Source: Umbilicaria muhlenbergii
Lineage: Eukaryota > Ascomycota > Lecanoromycetes > Umbilicariales > Umbilicariaceae
Direction of reading: 5' to 3'
DNA: 64,000 bases
NCBI GenBank assembly: GCA_000611775.1
Contig: KK106984.1
Location: 1,956,580 to 2,020,579 of the forward strand
Part shown: piece after piece, positions 1 to 10,162 of the stretch
How positions within the stretch are numbered: the first letter of the stretch is position 1
How the letters are laid out: each line of letters begins with the position of its first letter
Position numbers and translations under genes: made by a program
Notes under the pieces: model-generated
The model's database searches: none
Seen by the model: the letters and a program-made list of their open reading frames with translations, nothing else
Told to the model about the DNA's origin: nothing

Positions 1-137
1 CACGCGAATCTCAGGTCGAGAAGTGCCTCAGCTCATCCCAACCACAACCACTACTTCATATACGACAGGAACAGAAGCCAAAGTTGGCTACCTCCACATA
101 TCACGCTTCAAGTCGAATCTCTGAAGTACCTCAACCG

Positions 138-196
138 GTAAGACTTGTACGTGAGTCTTCCTTACATAAGTTGTAACACTTGCTCACTTCCATTAG
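138..196 (+). other. 5'-UTR intron of F-box-like paralogue 1
   Basis: Donor gtaaga after 'accg', acceptor 'attag', 59 nt, ending 9 nt before the start codon at 206. An intron in the same place precedes paralogues 3 and 4. Confidence 0.5.
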
Positions 197-205
197 GTAT
201 CCAGC

Positions 206-604
206 ATGGCGCCTCCAACACTCTTGACGCTTCCGGTTGAATTACAGAAGGAAATTTTCGAGCTGCTCCCTATACCAACCGTCCAAGTCCTCAAAGCCAC
301 GCATCCACACTTCTACGCTATCATCGATTTAGAGGCTACCCGTTCCAAAATTGATGCTGCGGAGTTGTTGGACCAGCTCATCGAGGCTAGGGAGACAGAC
401 CGCTTCTGGATGCGGCAGCTCTTTAGACCATGCCGTGAGTGCTTGCGCCTCTTGCCTCTCCACAAATTTTCGTTCGCGGTGAAACTGACACGTCCACTAT
501 GTTCGAAATTCGACAAAGAGGTTACACATCAAATGTGGTCCCATCCGTATCAGTGTTCGAGCTGCATCATGTCACGGACGCAAAGGAGATCGCACGACAA
601 GTAA
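206..604 (+). CDS. F-box-like small cysteine protein, paralogue 1
   Basis: 132 aa. Residues 5-40 read as an F-box-like helix bundle (LPVELQKEIFELLP, then ATHPHF where classical F-boxes have a CRxWR-type helix). Residues about 75-90 carry the family signature CxxCLRLxPxxKF, and a second CxxC lies near residue 118. F-box proteins usually dock substrates on SCF ubiquitin ligases through Skp1; that role is inferred here from family resemblance only. The CxxC pairs suggest a small zinc-binding module. The stop overlaps a perfect donor (AAG|TAAGT), so a further exon is possible. It heads a tandem array of four copies on the same strand. Confidence 0.65.
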   Translation: MAPPTLLTLPVELQKEIFELLPIPTVQVLKATHPHFYAIIDLEATRSKIDAAELLDQLIEARETDRFWMRQLFRPCRECLRLLPLHKFSFAVKLTRPLCSKFDKEVTHQMWSHPYQCSSCIMSRTQRRSHDK

Positions 605-1142
605 GTGATGGATTGACCTAAGTTATTACTGTGGTGAGAATCGCGGACTTGAGGGAGAGGTTGAGGAAGATTTCGGTAGTGTCCATCCTAAGAAAAGGCG
701 CATCGGAGGCAGGAAAGTGGCAGCCTGAGGGCCTCAGCTGAAGAAATGAGACATGGGATGGATTGAAGAGAGAAATTTCATGTTGCGAATAGAAAGGCAG
801 AGAAACCCAAGACCTTGCATTAACGGACTGGGACAGAGCGGATTGGGACCGTGTTGCTGGGACGGTCAAACTGCTTGCGCCGCGTTGACAGTTGCTGCCT
901 AGACTGAGGAGGTAAATCGCGCGCCAAACAATGTGACGTGATCATAATCCAAAACCTACCTTGCAAACATGATGTGCAGGATCAAACAGAACCCTAAAGT
1001 CATAAACTGATTGTCTTAAATCCAAAGCATGTGCTTCCTTACTTCTCAAACTGCATACATCCAATCGCTCTCCTATATAGCCTAATGGCACATATTTCTG
1101 CACCATCGTCCTGTGAAGGATGGCAGAAAGTGTTAACAACCA

Positions 1143-1159
1143 CATTCACTAAGAGATGT
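1143..1159 (+). promoter_or_regulatory. Upstream block shared by F-box-like paralogues 2 and 3 (copy 1)
   Basis: CATTCACTRAGAGAYGT, 163 nt before the start of paralogue 2. The same block lies 156 nt before the start of paralogue 3. A TATA-like TTTTATAAT follows at about 1172-1180. It may be a retained regulatory element or simply recent duplication. Confidence 0.4.
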
Positions 1160-1305
1160 TTTCATCCGCCCTTTTATAATACCCTTTGACATGCAGTCTT
1201 CGACTTCTTCCACAATTTCTCGTCCGCAGCCATCTGTCTTACGAACGAACTACAATCAGCCCCAAAACCCAGCAAGTAAAACCTCCGGGCACTCGTCAAG
1301 CAACA

Positions 1306-1689
1306 ATGACCGCCCCAAACCTACTAACAATGCCCGTGGAGGTCCAACAAGACATCTTCGCTCTCCTTGACCACCCAACCCTCCAAATCCTCGGCGCAAC
1401 ACATACCCACTTCCAATCCATAGTCGATTTCGAAACAGCGCGCCGCACGACTCCTTCAAGGGAGATTCTTGACCAGCTCGTCCATGCATCCATGTTGGAT
1501 CCGTATTATGTGTTCAGACGCATGCTCGCCTGTAAACTCTGTCTGCGCCTTCGCTACCGATGGGAGTTCTGGAATACCGTGGTTGATCACTGGAATCCGC
1601 GCGAACGCTTCTGCATCGATTGCGGCCTTCAACATGGGAAGTCGCCGCCGGGCGCGGGATCTGGCATTGGCGACATGGCTTTGCCGTGA
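1306..1689 (+). CDS. F-box-like small cysteine protein, paralogue 2
   Basis: 127 aa from the ATG at 1306, chosen because the alignment with the other copies starts there (M-x-x-x-x-LLT/SLPVE); the frame is open further upstream, but that part has no counterpart in the paralogues. It has an F-box-like N-terminus (LTMPVEVQQDIFALL, ATHTHF), then CKLCLRLR, then a second pair CIDC near residue 108. The C-terminus after the second CxxC is unlike the other copies. The role is as inferred for paralogue 1. Confidence 0.65.
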   Translation: MTAPNLLTMPVEVQQDIFALLDHPTLQILGATHTHFQSIVDFETARRTTPSREILDQLVHASMLDPYYVFRRMLACKLCLRLRYRWEFWNTVVDHWNPRERFCIDCGLQHGKSPPGAGSGIGDMALP

Positions 1690-2349
1690 TGTTTGCGCAA
1701 GGCAGATGACTGAAGCGGAGAGGATATTTCGTCTGAGGGGATATATATTCGCGATCTAGTATCCGAGTATAGCCCCAGGAAATATCGGAATGGGAAAAAC
1801 GGCATGGCAAAAGCAAGAAGCGAGCGAGAAGAGAGGGCGGAAAAGAGAATGCAAGGATGAAATTGCAAAAAGAGGAAAAACTAAAAATTAGGATACGCTC
1901 ATGATGAGCTTAAGATGGACTTACGCAATGATCTGAGACGGCGTAGATGCTTCTTTTCTGGAGCAATGTCGAAAGCAAAGTGTCTAGCCGTTCTACGCGG
2001 AGATGATAATTGAACACCGAGGCAGAGGGATTACTGCCGCTGGCCGCTCTGCGGGGCGACAATGACAGAACACCAAGGCAGAAGGCCTACAGCATAAGGC
2101 CCTTATCCATGGGAAAAACGACAGAACGCCAGCGCAAAAGTAGACCAAACAATAGCATGTCTCAGAGAATTTATTGGGATAGAGATGGTAGACCATAGCC
2201 AGAGAGACCGAAATCGAATGATCTTTAGGATCTCCAATTAGGAGCATCTCCACGCCCGACCGCTTGTCTCCTGTATCGTTCACGCCTGGATGATGGAACC
2301 AGCGACGTCTGGCGTACAAGTTCGCCTCATTTATGTGGCATATCCAACG

Positions 2350-2366
2350 CATTCACTGAGAGACGT
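2350..2366 (+). promoter_or_regulatory. Upstream block shared by F-box-like paralogues 2 and 3 (copy 2)
   Basis: Second copy of CATTCACTRAGAGAYGT, 156 nt before the start codon at 2506. A TATA-like TTTATATATT follows at about 2392. Confidence 0.4.
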
Positions 2367-2453
2367 GTCAAATGTTCCTATCATCCATACCTTTATATAT
2401 TTTCGTTCTGTCCACATCCTCCTCGTCAGCTACCACTTCGAAAACACCCAAAC

Positions 2454-2490
2454 GTAAGTCAGACTATATCTCAACGACTATTACTCACAG
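2454..2490 (+). other. 5'-UTR intron of F-box-like paralogue 3
   Basis: Strong donor gtaagt; acceptor ctcacag at 2490, or the next AG at 2497. The start codon follows within 16 nt. Position matches the introns before paralogues 1 and 4. Confidence 0.45.
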
Positions 2491-2505
2491 TCAACAGATA
2501 CCACG

Positions 2506-2940
2506 ATGTCCAATCCATCTTTGTTCTCGCTCCCAGTCGAGCTCCTTTTCGAAATTGTAAAGCGCCTCCCAATTCTTGATGTCCAGAATCTTGCAGCGGT
2601 ACACTCTCACTTGCGCCAAGCCATCGACCTCAACGCCATCCGCGAGGCAACGCACAGTGCGAACCTGCTCCACCAACTTTGGGCAGCGAAGCAGTCGAGC
2701 CAATTCCGCCCACATCACCAGATCTGTTGCGACTGTCTCCGCCTGAGACCCAACGCCAAATTCACTATATCGCTGGGAAGAGATCGCCGCAACACCGCCA
2801 ATCTATTCTGCAACGACTGCGGCATCAAGGGCTCCAAGGCACCCGAAGCATGGTGCAAGAAGTGCAAGGTTCTCAGTCTGGACCCCAATTCTGGAGGGTA
2901 TCAGTCTGATCGAAACTGCATTCGCAATGCGGAGTTGTAG
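2506..2940 (+). CDS. F-box-like small cysteine protein, paralogue 3
   Basis: 144 aa, the fullest member of the array. Residues 5-45 are the F-box-like segment (LFSLPVELLFEIVKRLP). Then follow CCDCLRLRPNAKF (about 75-87), CNDC (about 103-106) and CKKC (about 118-121), giving three CxxC pairs and a probable zinc-ribbon-like module. The extra C-terminal pair is missing or diverged in the other copies, which suggests they lost it. The binding partner is unknown. Confidence 0.7.
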   Translation: MSNPSLFSLPVELLFEIVKRLPILDVQNLAAVHSHLRQAIDLNAIREATHSANLLHQLWAAKQSSQFRPHHQICCDCLRLRPNAKFTISLGRDRRNTANLFCNDCGIKGSKAPEAWCKKCKVLSLDPNSGGYQSDRNCIRNAEL

Positions 2941-3536
2941 CGATTGGAGGGTTTTAGGGTACCGCGTGTTGGGGAGATGGTTGGTGCTGATGGGACCTTG
3001 CCGGCGCTCGACAAGTGCCCTATGAGCCGGCGCGAGACATGGTGTCTGAGGGACGAGTGGGCCTTGGCTTACGGCATGTCTTGATCATGGGAGGGGATTG
3101 CTTTTAGAGTGGAGGAGGTTTCGTCGCATAAGGAGCGTAGCATCGACAACGCTGTGTGTCTGAAACCTCGCTATTAGCTGTCCACACAATTACAAGACGC
3201 GATGGCAAGATCCACGACACTAGAATTGCGTTGAAGTTGTCCGTAAAATGCCGAGACCAGGGAACTAATAGAGTGATGAACACTTACATTCCAGAATTGC
3301 CAGACTCTCTCGCACCCAGGATTACTCACTCCATAGTGGCGAACAACATGTGTTATAGAGGCCCTGGAGGCGAAAGAGGGTATTGCCCAACGATGTGTTG
3401 ACTGTGCAGCGATTCATCTGCACATATGCATGCGATGAAACTAAATGTCCCGAGTCCACATCACCAGCTCTACTCCCTACATCTACCATCAGCTTAAAGA
3501 CTACCCCACCTCTAGCAAGCTATAACAAGCTAAGAA

Positions 3537-3581
3537 GTGAGCATCTCTTACCGTTTGACAAACCTCTCTAACACCCCATAG
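3537..3581 (+). other. 5'-UTR intron of F-box-like paralogue 4
   Basis: Donor gtgagc, branch-like ctctaac, acceptor catag, 45 nt, ending 9 nt before the start codon at 3591. Confidence 0.55.
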
Positions 3582-3590
3582 ACACCAACC

Positions 3591-3938
3591 ATGCCCCCCC
3601 TCTCTCTCGTAACCCTCCACCCTGAACTCCAACTCCAAATAATCCAACACCTCCCACTGCCCACGCTCCAAATCCTCGCGGCGACCCATCCCCACTTCCG
3701 TCTCATAATCGACCTCGACAAGATCCGTAAATCGACACCCGCGACGGAGCGATTCAACCAACTGCTGACCGCCCAGCATTCGGATCCTTTCATACAGGCT
3801 CAGAATATGGCCGTCTGCAGGAGATGTCTGACGTTGCGTCCTCTCCGGATGTTTGACGCTGCGTGGGAGACGAAGTGGGGGTGGTATATCGATTGCCACC
3901 GTGCTGAGTCTGGACATCATGGCTGGTGGTGCGGTTGA
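3591..3938 (+). CDS. F-box-like small cysteine protein, paralogue 4
   Basis: 115 aa. F-box-like N-terminus (LVTLHPELQLQIIQHLPLPTLQILAA) and the first signature CRRCLTLRPLRMF. The second CxxC is degenerate (a single Cys in YIDCHRAE) and the protein ends early, so this copy may be decaying or have a different C-terminal role. It closes the tandem array. Confidence 0.6.
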   Translation: MPPLSLVTLHPELQLQIIQHLPLPTLQILAATHPHFRLIIDLDKIRKSTPATERFNQLLTAQHSDPFIQAQNMAVCRRCLTLRPLRMFDAAWETKWGWYIDCHRAESGHHGWWCG

Positions 3939-4430
3939 TACGAGTGTTCCTTTGGGGAAGGGTCTGCGCGTTCGGAGGACATTGGAAGGAGATGACGGAG
4001 TTGAGGGCACGGGACGAAGGAAGGCGAAGGTGAAATGCTCGGAAGGCTTTGTTTGCAGACGTTGGGTAAATCCTTGTCATGGGTCGAAGACGCGAAGGTT
4101 CTTTGTCTTCCTGTGGCAGGCTGAGACACGAACAATGCCATTATCGTACTGCACCGCAACACCTCGCAGAACGTCAAAGACACTACTCGAAAAGCATGAA
4201 CAAAGACAAGCAAGAAGTAAAAGAAAACAAGACTTCCACCTCCCAACAATGTCATTATTCTCGAACCCCCTCCAACATCCCAACCACGCGCCTCCGAAAC
4301 AAACGCATAGAACCACTCACCCCTAGAATCAGCAAGAACCTACCTCCCCCCAAACCCTCCATAATTACAACCGAACTCCCCCCCTACCCATACCCATACC
4401 CACACCCATCTCAAGCCATCAACCACGCAA

Positions 4431-5354
4431 ATGCCCTCCACCTCTCACCAACCCCCCTCATCCTTCCCCTCCCCAAATGACATCCCCCTCCTAACAAGCA
4501 TCCTCTCCCCCCACCACCCCTCCCCCACCTCCCTCACGACCCTAATCCACCAACTCCCCCCCCACCTCCTCGCCCGCCGCCCACCCCTCCTCTCCTTCCT
4601 CCCGTCCCCATCCCCAACCCGCCCCCTCTGCCCCCTCCACGCCCCCCTCAACCCCCTCACCATCTCCTCAATCCACCACGTCCTAACCACCGAACTCTCC
4701 CCCCACCTCCGCCTCCGGCACCTCCTGTCCGCCCCTCCCCAGTCCCTCCACCGCACCACCCTCTCCGTCCTCGCCCGCCTCGAGCGGCTCTCCGCAACCC
4801 TCGAAGCGCAAACCTCGCGCCGCACAAACAACTGCGTCGCGTGCGCCATCTCGCTGATTCCCGCGGACGTGGCGGCTCTGACGGCACTGCGGACGACGCT
4901 GTTGAGTAGGCGGCAGAGGGGACGGCCGCGGCCGAGGTTGCTGGGGTGGGTGGAGGGGTGGGTGGATGGGTTGGAAGCGGGGGTGGGGGAGGAGGTGAGG
5001 AGGGTGAGCCGGAGGGAGGGGAGGGTAGTGGGGAGGGATCGGAGGGGGTTGAGGTGGGGGAGGCTGGGGAGCGGCGGGAGTGGAGGCGAGGGGGTTGGGA
5101 GGAGGGAAGGGGGGCGAGAGAGCGAGGGTGAGGATGAGGGGTGGGAGGACGAGGTTGTGGAGGCCTATCGAGAAGAGGTGACAGCGGAGGAGAGCGAAAG
5201 TTCGACGGGGGTGCAGCTGCGGAGCGAGAATTTTGCGCCGAGGAATGGAGGGGACGATCGGGCGAGTCCGGTTGACATGGCTGATGAGGGCGGGGATGCA
5301 GAGAGGCACGCAGAGGAGTATCGAATGCTGTTGGGCCCGAGACCGGATTCCTGA
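4431..5354 (+). CDS. Hypothetical protein, 307 aa
   Basis: I do not recognise it. Residues 1-60 are Pro/Ser/Leu-rich. Residues about 85-175 look like a helical domain with one CxxC (NCVACAISLI) and an Arg-rich stretch. The tail is acidic and Glu-rich (about 225-290). The first half uses C at wobble positions and the second half G, with the switch near 4860, so strand composition inverts inside the frame. It could be a conserved fungal unknown or a long chance ORF in skewed DNA; the mixed basic-then-acidic architecture favours a gene. It converges with the SUR2-type gene. Confidence 0.45.
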   Translation: MPSTSHQPPSSFPSPNDIPLLTSILSPHHPSPTSLTTLIHQLPPHLLARRPPLLSFLPSPSPTRPLCPLHAPLNPLTISSIHHVLTTELSPHLRLRHLLSAPPQSLHRTTLSVLARLERLSATLEAQTSRRTNNCVACAISLIPADVAALTALRTTLLSRRQRGRPRPRLLGWVEGWVDGLEAGVGEEVRRVSRREGRVVGRDRRGLRWGRLGSGGSGGEGVGRREGGRESEGEDEGWEDEVVEAYREEVTAEESESSTGVQLRSENFAPRNGGDDRASPVDMADEGGDAERHAEEYRMLLGPRPDS

Positions 5355-5761
5355 CACGCCGGTGTCGAGTAGAGCAGACGCGCGCCATGGCCGGCGGCGA
5401 GCTCGTGACACTCGCCAGGTGGAATCCGATGTACATAGGAGAAGAGAGACGACTCCACGAGAAGCAAGAACAACGAGACGGAGCCATGGGTAGTAATGAT
5501 AAAACGAGTCAGCATAAGATTGGTGTATTAGAATACAATATGCCTTGAATAATCCAACGCCTCCTTAACCAGCCTGTACCTGTCCAGACGCGAAACGAGC
5601 GGCTCATACCTGATCCGTGTCCAACTCCATCAAGGGATGAGAATAATTACATGGCAAATTGCCCGTTAGGCCCGTGAATAAAGAGGTCGTAGCTGAGAAG
5701 GAAACAAAGTACAGTGTGAAATGTACAATACGAAATGAAGAATCCCAATTGAATGGATATG

Positions 5762-7382
5762 CTATCTTCTACTTTCCATTCCGATGATACCGCCCGGCCT
5801 ACCGTGCATACTACCGGTAACCCGATCTCGCAAGCCTTTGAAGCTGTCGGTCTGTGATATCGAAGTAGCCTTCTTCCGCTTACTCCTTCTAAGCAGACCC
5901 CTGACTTCCTTTTCTTCTTGCGCCTCTTCGGCAAGGACTTCGGGCCCGCCGTCTTCCTTGTCGTCCAGAACCTGCTGGCGAGAGCCTGCGGCTTGCTGCT
6001 CAGCTTTTCCAGCAGGAACCTGAGGCTGCTGGTCCCGCTTTCGTATTGATCGGAGATCAGTGGAGTTCTCAACGTCATCCTGATACGGGGCAGGATCTTG
6101 ATTCATGCTGTCCGCAACCTTCGAATTTGTAATGGTGGTTTGTGAATCTTCCTGGTCCAGCTTGCGCTGTGCTGCAATACGAGCGCGTTCGTAGCGAGCT
6201 GAGACGTCTCCACCAGTCCAGACTGTGCCTAATAGACGGTCCCAAAAAGTGAAAAACGGTTGAGAAAAGTTTGTCTAGACAAAAATCAGTTACTTGTCTG
6301 TGAGCAAAGATACAAGTCCTGCTCACCTTGATACCCCAGCTTTGATGATGGACATCATGATACCCAGCATTGTTGGAGGTCAAATGTTGTAAAGGATCCC
6401 AAGGTAACGCATATCCGCAATGATCATCGACTGTTTTGATCGTAGAGCATGTGAAGAACCACATTCCCTGTCGCGTGCTCATGCCAGTAACTTTGAATGC
6501 TATCGCTGCACCGAGAGTGTCAAGCAAGAATCCCTCAAAGGGGTGATTGTAGAGTGCGCCGAATGCGTAAGGCACGTATAAACGGTGGTGCCTCGAATGA
6601 AACGTCGTGTAGAGCCACTTGTTCATGTGCATTGCACGATGTAGGAAGTACTGCCAGGTATCTACCACAACGATCGCCACACCGAACTGGACAGCTGGGA
6701 TAATGAAGTGGTACAGGGCCGTAGCTGTCATCAATTCCCAAGTAGCGAATCTAGGCACTTGCCTTTGATGTCCAGTCCCCACGCTAACAAGTTCCGTCAA
6801 AGAGGAGTATCGGCCACCAGAGACGGCTCCGGCAAGCAGTGGATGTGAGCCTGCCATGCTCTTAGCCAGCCCTCCAGCATCGACGCCGACCAAGGACAGC
6901 AACGCTGGTAGAGCTCGTTGCGCAAGACGTATCCTCCTCGCCCATACAGCAATATGGTATTCCTGCTTTCCCGTGAAATCTTCTGGCTCTGTCATCCCGA
7001 GCAAAGCTCCCACTACCGTTTGTATCACCTGTTGAATCAAAACATCTCGCACCACCTCCGACCGCGACACGTGGTTCCTCTTCAACACTTCCGCCGGTGT
7101 ATGTAGTCGGTATTGTGAAAAGTAATCTTTGGTATCGATCCAATGGAAGAACATGGACAGAATCCAGTACGCAGCAATCGGAAGGAGAAGAGTCAGGAAC
7201 TTGTCGGGTATGTGAGAGACCAACGGAGGAAGAGGAGTGAGATGGTAGGGCGGTAGTGGCGGCAGGTCATATGAGCTCGAGGCATTGGCCATGTCGGTGG
7301 GAGATGATGCGAAGAGCGTAGGAGAAGAAGAGGTTGACTCCTGTTTCAAACGCGCTGTTTGACTAGGGGCCTTTGCGGCCAA
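5762..7382 (-). CDS. SUR2: Sphingolipid C4-hydroxylase (fatty acid hydroxylase superfamily)
   Basis: Hydroxylates C4 of sphinganine or dihydroceramide to make phytosphingosine-type bases in the ER membrane, using a di-iron centre. Spliced model: 7382-6327 and 6274-5762, one 52-nt intron (gtgagc...gtctag), 522 aa. The three histidine motifs of the family are present: HRAMH (248-252), HSRHH (262-266) and HDVHH (342-346). Hydrophobic segments lie near 62-80, 220-245 and 285-312. The second exon begins TNFSQPFFTFWDRLLGT, typical of fungal Sur2 ends. After it comes a charged, Lys/Glu/Gln-rich tail of about 140 residues that is longer than usual. An internal Met at residue 31 is an alternative start. 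It diverges from TCTP across about 690 bp. Confidence 0.9.
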
Positions 7383-8070
7383 AGCGCTAAGATTGCTCCC
7401 AGCAGGCAGCAGTGTGTTGTTCGTCGACGGTATTCTCTGGCGTTGGAGAGAAGGACGATCTCAGGGAGGCGGATGTTGTCTAGGGTACGCAAGCCAATGT
7501 AAGTGATAGCGAAAGAAAGAAGGGCGAGAGTGATTTGGAGGGAGGTTCACCCACGTCACTGCCTGAGGCCCTACCATTCGCGGTCGAGAACCCGAGTTTG
7601 CCACCTCAAGACGCCCGACGCTAAAGAACCGAGATGCCGAACGGAGCCTATGATTGCCCGTGCCGACAGCCTTTCCGAATGGTGACGGAACGTTGGAAGG
7701 GCATGGAGGGAACGGAGAGGATGGAGAGGGCAGGACGATGGGGCTGGCTAGTTCAGTGATATGCTATCGTGCTGGCATGAACATGAACTGAAACACATGA
7801 AGCTGACAGATGGCTGAGGACGCCCTTTGTCGCGGGTGTACGTCGCGGGTGTAAGTCGCGGGTGGAAGCACTCCATCAAAAGCTACGCCTTGCGAGGCGG
7901 TGCCTCTGGACTGGATTGAAAGAGGATTAGCGCACCCGCAAAGCCCCACCATCGAATTGCCGAACAATTTTCTCCATCTTCTGGCCAGCCCGGCTTGCTG
8001 TACGATTTCAGACATCGTCGCGAACGCCTCAGTCTCGTTTTTGACAAGCCTATCTGTACACACCGCCATC
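7383..8070. other. Divergent intergenic region, SUR2-type gene / TCTP
   Basis: No gene seen. It must hold both promoters. Around 7828-7866 a unit close to gtcgcgggtgta is repeated three times in tandem. Confidence 0.5.
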
Positions 8071-8941
8071 ATGATTATCTACAAGGTCGGTGAACAGAAG
8101 CTCCCGGTGTCATGGTGCGGACGGCGCATAGCCCTTGACCTAGCAACCCCATCTTGTTGCCCTTTCACCACCGCATTAGGATCAACTTCGCTAACGACCT
8201 TCGCAATCAACAGGACATTGTCACTGGTGACGAGATCATCTCCGATACTTGGGAGTTGAAAGAGATTGACGACGCGGTATACGAGATCGACTGCAAGAAG
8301 GTCACGAAGGGGACCGATAACATCGGTCAGTTGATCCATAAATCCTTGATATTCTCGAAAAACTTCTTGTGTGAAAAGAATAGCACCAATGGGTCGTCGT
8401 CTAGATTGCTAAGATTTGTTTATCTGTACAGATATTGGGGCCAATCCTTCTGCTGAGGAACAAGAAGAAGCTCTCGACGAAGGCAGCAAGCAAGTTATCG
8501 ATGTTGTTGACGCTTTCCGCCTGACTTTCCTCGGTGACGAGGAGTCGGGTAGCCGGGCATTCACAACCAAAAAGGAATACATGGGTCACCTCAAGAGTAA
8601 GCTGTTTTGAAACGAACCCCCCAGAGCCCCAACCCTTGAGGTCTACGGGCGACTGCATGAGCAAGAGGCTAATCCTAACTTGCCAAACTGTAGCGTACAT
8701 GAAAAAAGTCACCGAGAAGATGAAGGAAAACGGCGCCGACGAGAGTCAAATCAAGGCCTTCCAAAGTGGTGCTCAAAACTATTACACCAAGAAAATCGCC
8801 CCCAACTTCAAGGACTTTGACTTCTACGCCGGCGAGTCCATGGACACGGACGGAATGGTCGTGCTACTGAACTACCGCGAGGATGGCATGACGCCCTATG
8901 TCACTGTCTGGAAGTATGGCTTGACCGAGATGAAGGTTTAG
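8071..8941 (+). CDS. TMA19: Translationally controlled tumour protein homologue (TCTP)
   Basis: Small, abundant cytosolic protein of the TCTP/Mss4-like fold; in yeast (Tma19) it associates with ribosomes and mitochondria under stress. Four exons: 8071-8085, 8214-8325, 8432-8596, 8694-8941, giving 179 aa (family about 168-180). Family features seen: MIIYKDIVTGDEIISD at the N-terminus, the acidic loop after GANPSAEEQEEA, and the end GMTPYVTVWKYGLTEMKV. The first exon codes only five residues, as is common for fungal TCTP genes. Intron 1 has a weak donor (gtcggt) but a clear branch (gctaac) and acceptor (caacag). Confidence 0.93.
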
Positions 8942-10162
8942 ATGTTTGCTTCTGCGTGAACAATGGGGTTGGGAAAGAAAAGACGGGTTTGATGCATTTA
9001 TCTTGTCAATGGTCACATAGTACCAAACAGTGATCTTTCACACGAATAATGAGAATACATGGAAAGTCTTGAGTCTACGGCTTCACTGAGTGATTATGGA
9101 GAGACGTTTGATTGACCCATAGGCCGCGGCCACATAGTAGAACGGGGAGACAAGTGGTCATGGGTCAACAGACGTGGAGATGGATGTTTGTCCGCTGGTA
9201 TAATCCTCAGCCCTCTAGATGGTGCAATCCAAGTTACTCAGATCTGTCAAGCGGGTTTTCCAACATACAGAACCGCAATTTTCCGACCGGACACTTGAAA
9301 TAACACAAGAAGACACAAGAAAGTGCTCCGCTGCAAAAATTCATAGCTAATCAAGCTCTACACTTCTCTAATCAGGTTCTTCTTTGTACCTACTTTAGTT
9401 GTGAAGTTATAAAACCATCGCGGTAGGATGGCTGCAGCCCAAATGGTCACGGAGTACATGACGGTAGGGATAAATTACCGTACTAAGTTAGTGGAAACCC
9501 TATCCGACGTTGAACGCAGGAACATCTCCGCCTCGCCCCATTCCTCCTACTGGTACACCCCTTAAATAAAATATCCCTTCACACAGATCTGCTTAATGGT
9601 CAGTCACCGCTCTATTCAGTCACTCTGTTGGATAGTAAGCGAGAACAACATGTCACGATGCACCAAAGCACTTGCAACAAGACCATCTTGGCCGAGACGA
9701 AGCAGCATTTGCGTTGCCTTAGGTCCTCGACTGTCTAGAGTCTTGGCAACCCGCCTGCATAATTCAAAATAATCAACGGGATTAGCACGGCGTATTCCTA
9801 TGGTCACTACATGTTCTGACTCCGTTCCGCTCCAGAGATCTTGCAGAAGCTACGTTGTCCAGACTAGACTCCGCCGTTACTGTCCAATGTCCCCGCCATA
9901 GCCCTGCGTTTGTGCAGAGCTGCGTGACTATGCCAGTGCGACATGATTACACTGCCCGAGTATCTCACGGCGTTGCGCGATGCCACACTTTTTCGTGACT
10001 TGTCCTCTCTTTACTTGCAGTCTTTCCTTTCATTCTCTTGCCCTCTTGCTTCTACCTTCAAATATCCGTTGCGGGCCTCCAGATGCCCCTTTTTGTTGCT
10101 CAAGGATTACCAAACGTTGCTTTACTACCTTTGATTTCTGAATCGTTGGATCATTTACCTCC
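8942..10162. other. Intergenic, no gene seen
   Basis: About 1.2 kb between TCTP and the lectin-like gene. Only short overlapping frames without family features; no tRNA- or rRNA-like structure noticed. Confidence 0.5.

Noticed and set aside
4079-4480. 133-codon plus-strand frame between the F-box-like array and the hypothetical gene
   Set aside because: Pro/Thr-rich by-product of C-rich DNA; overlaps the better candidate at 4431.
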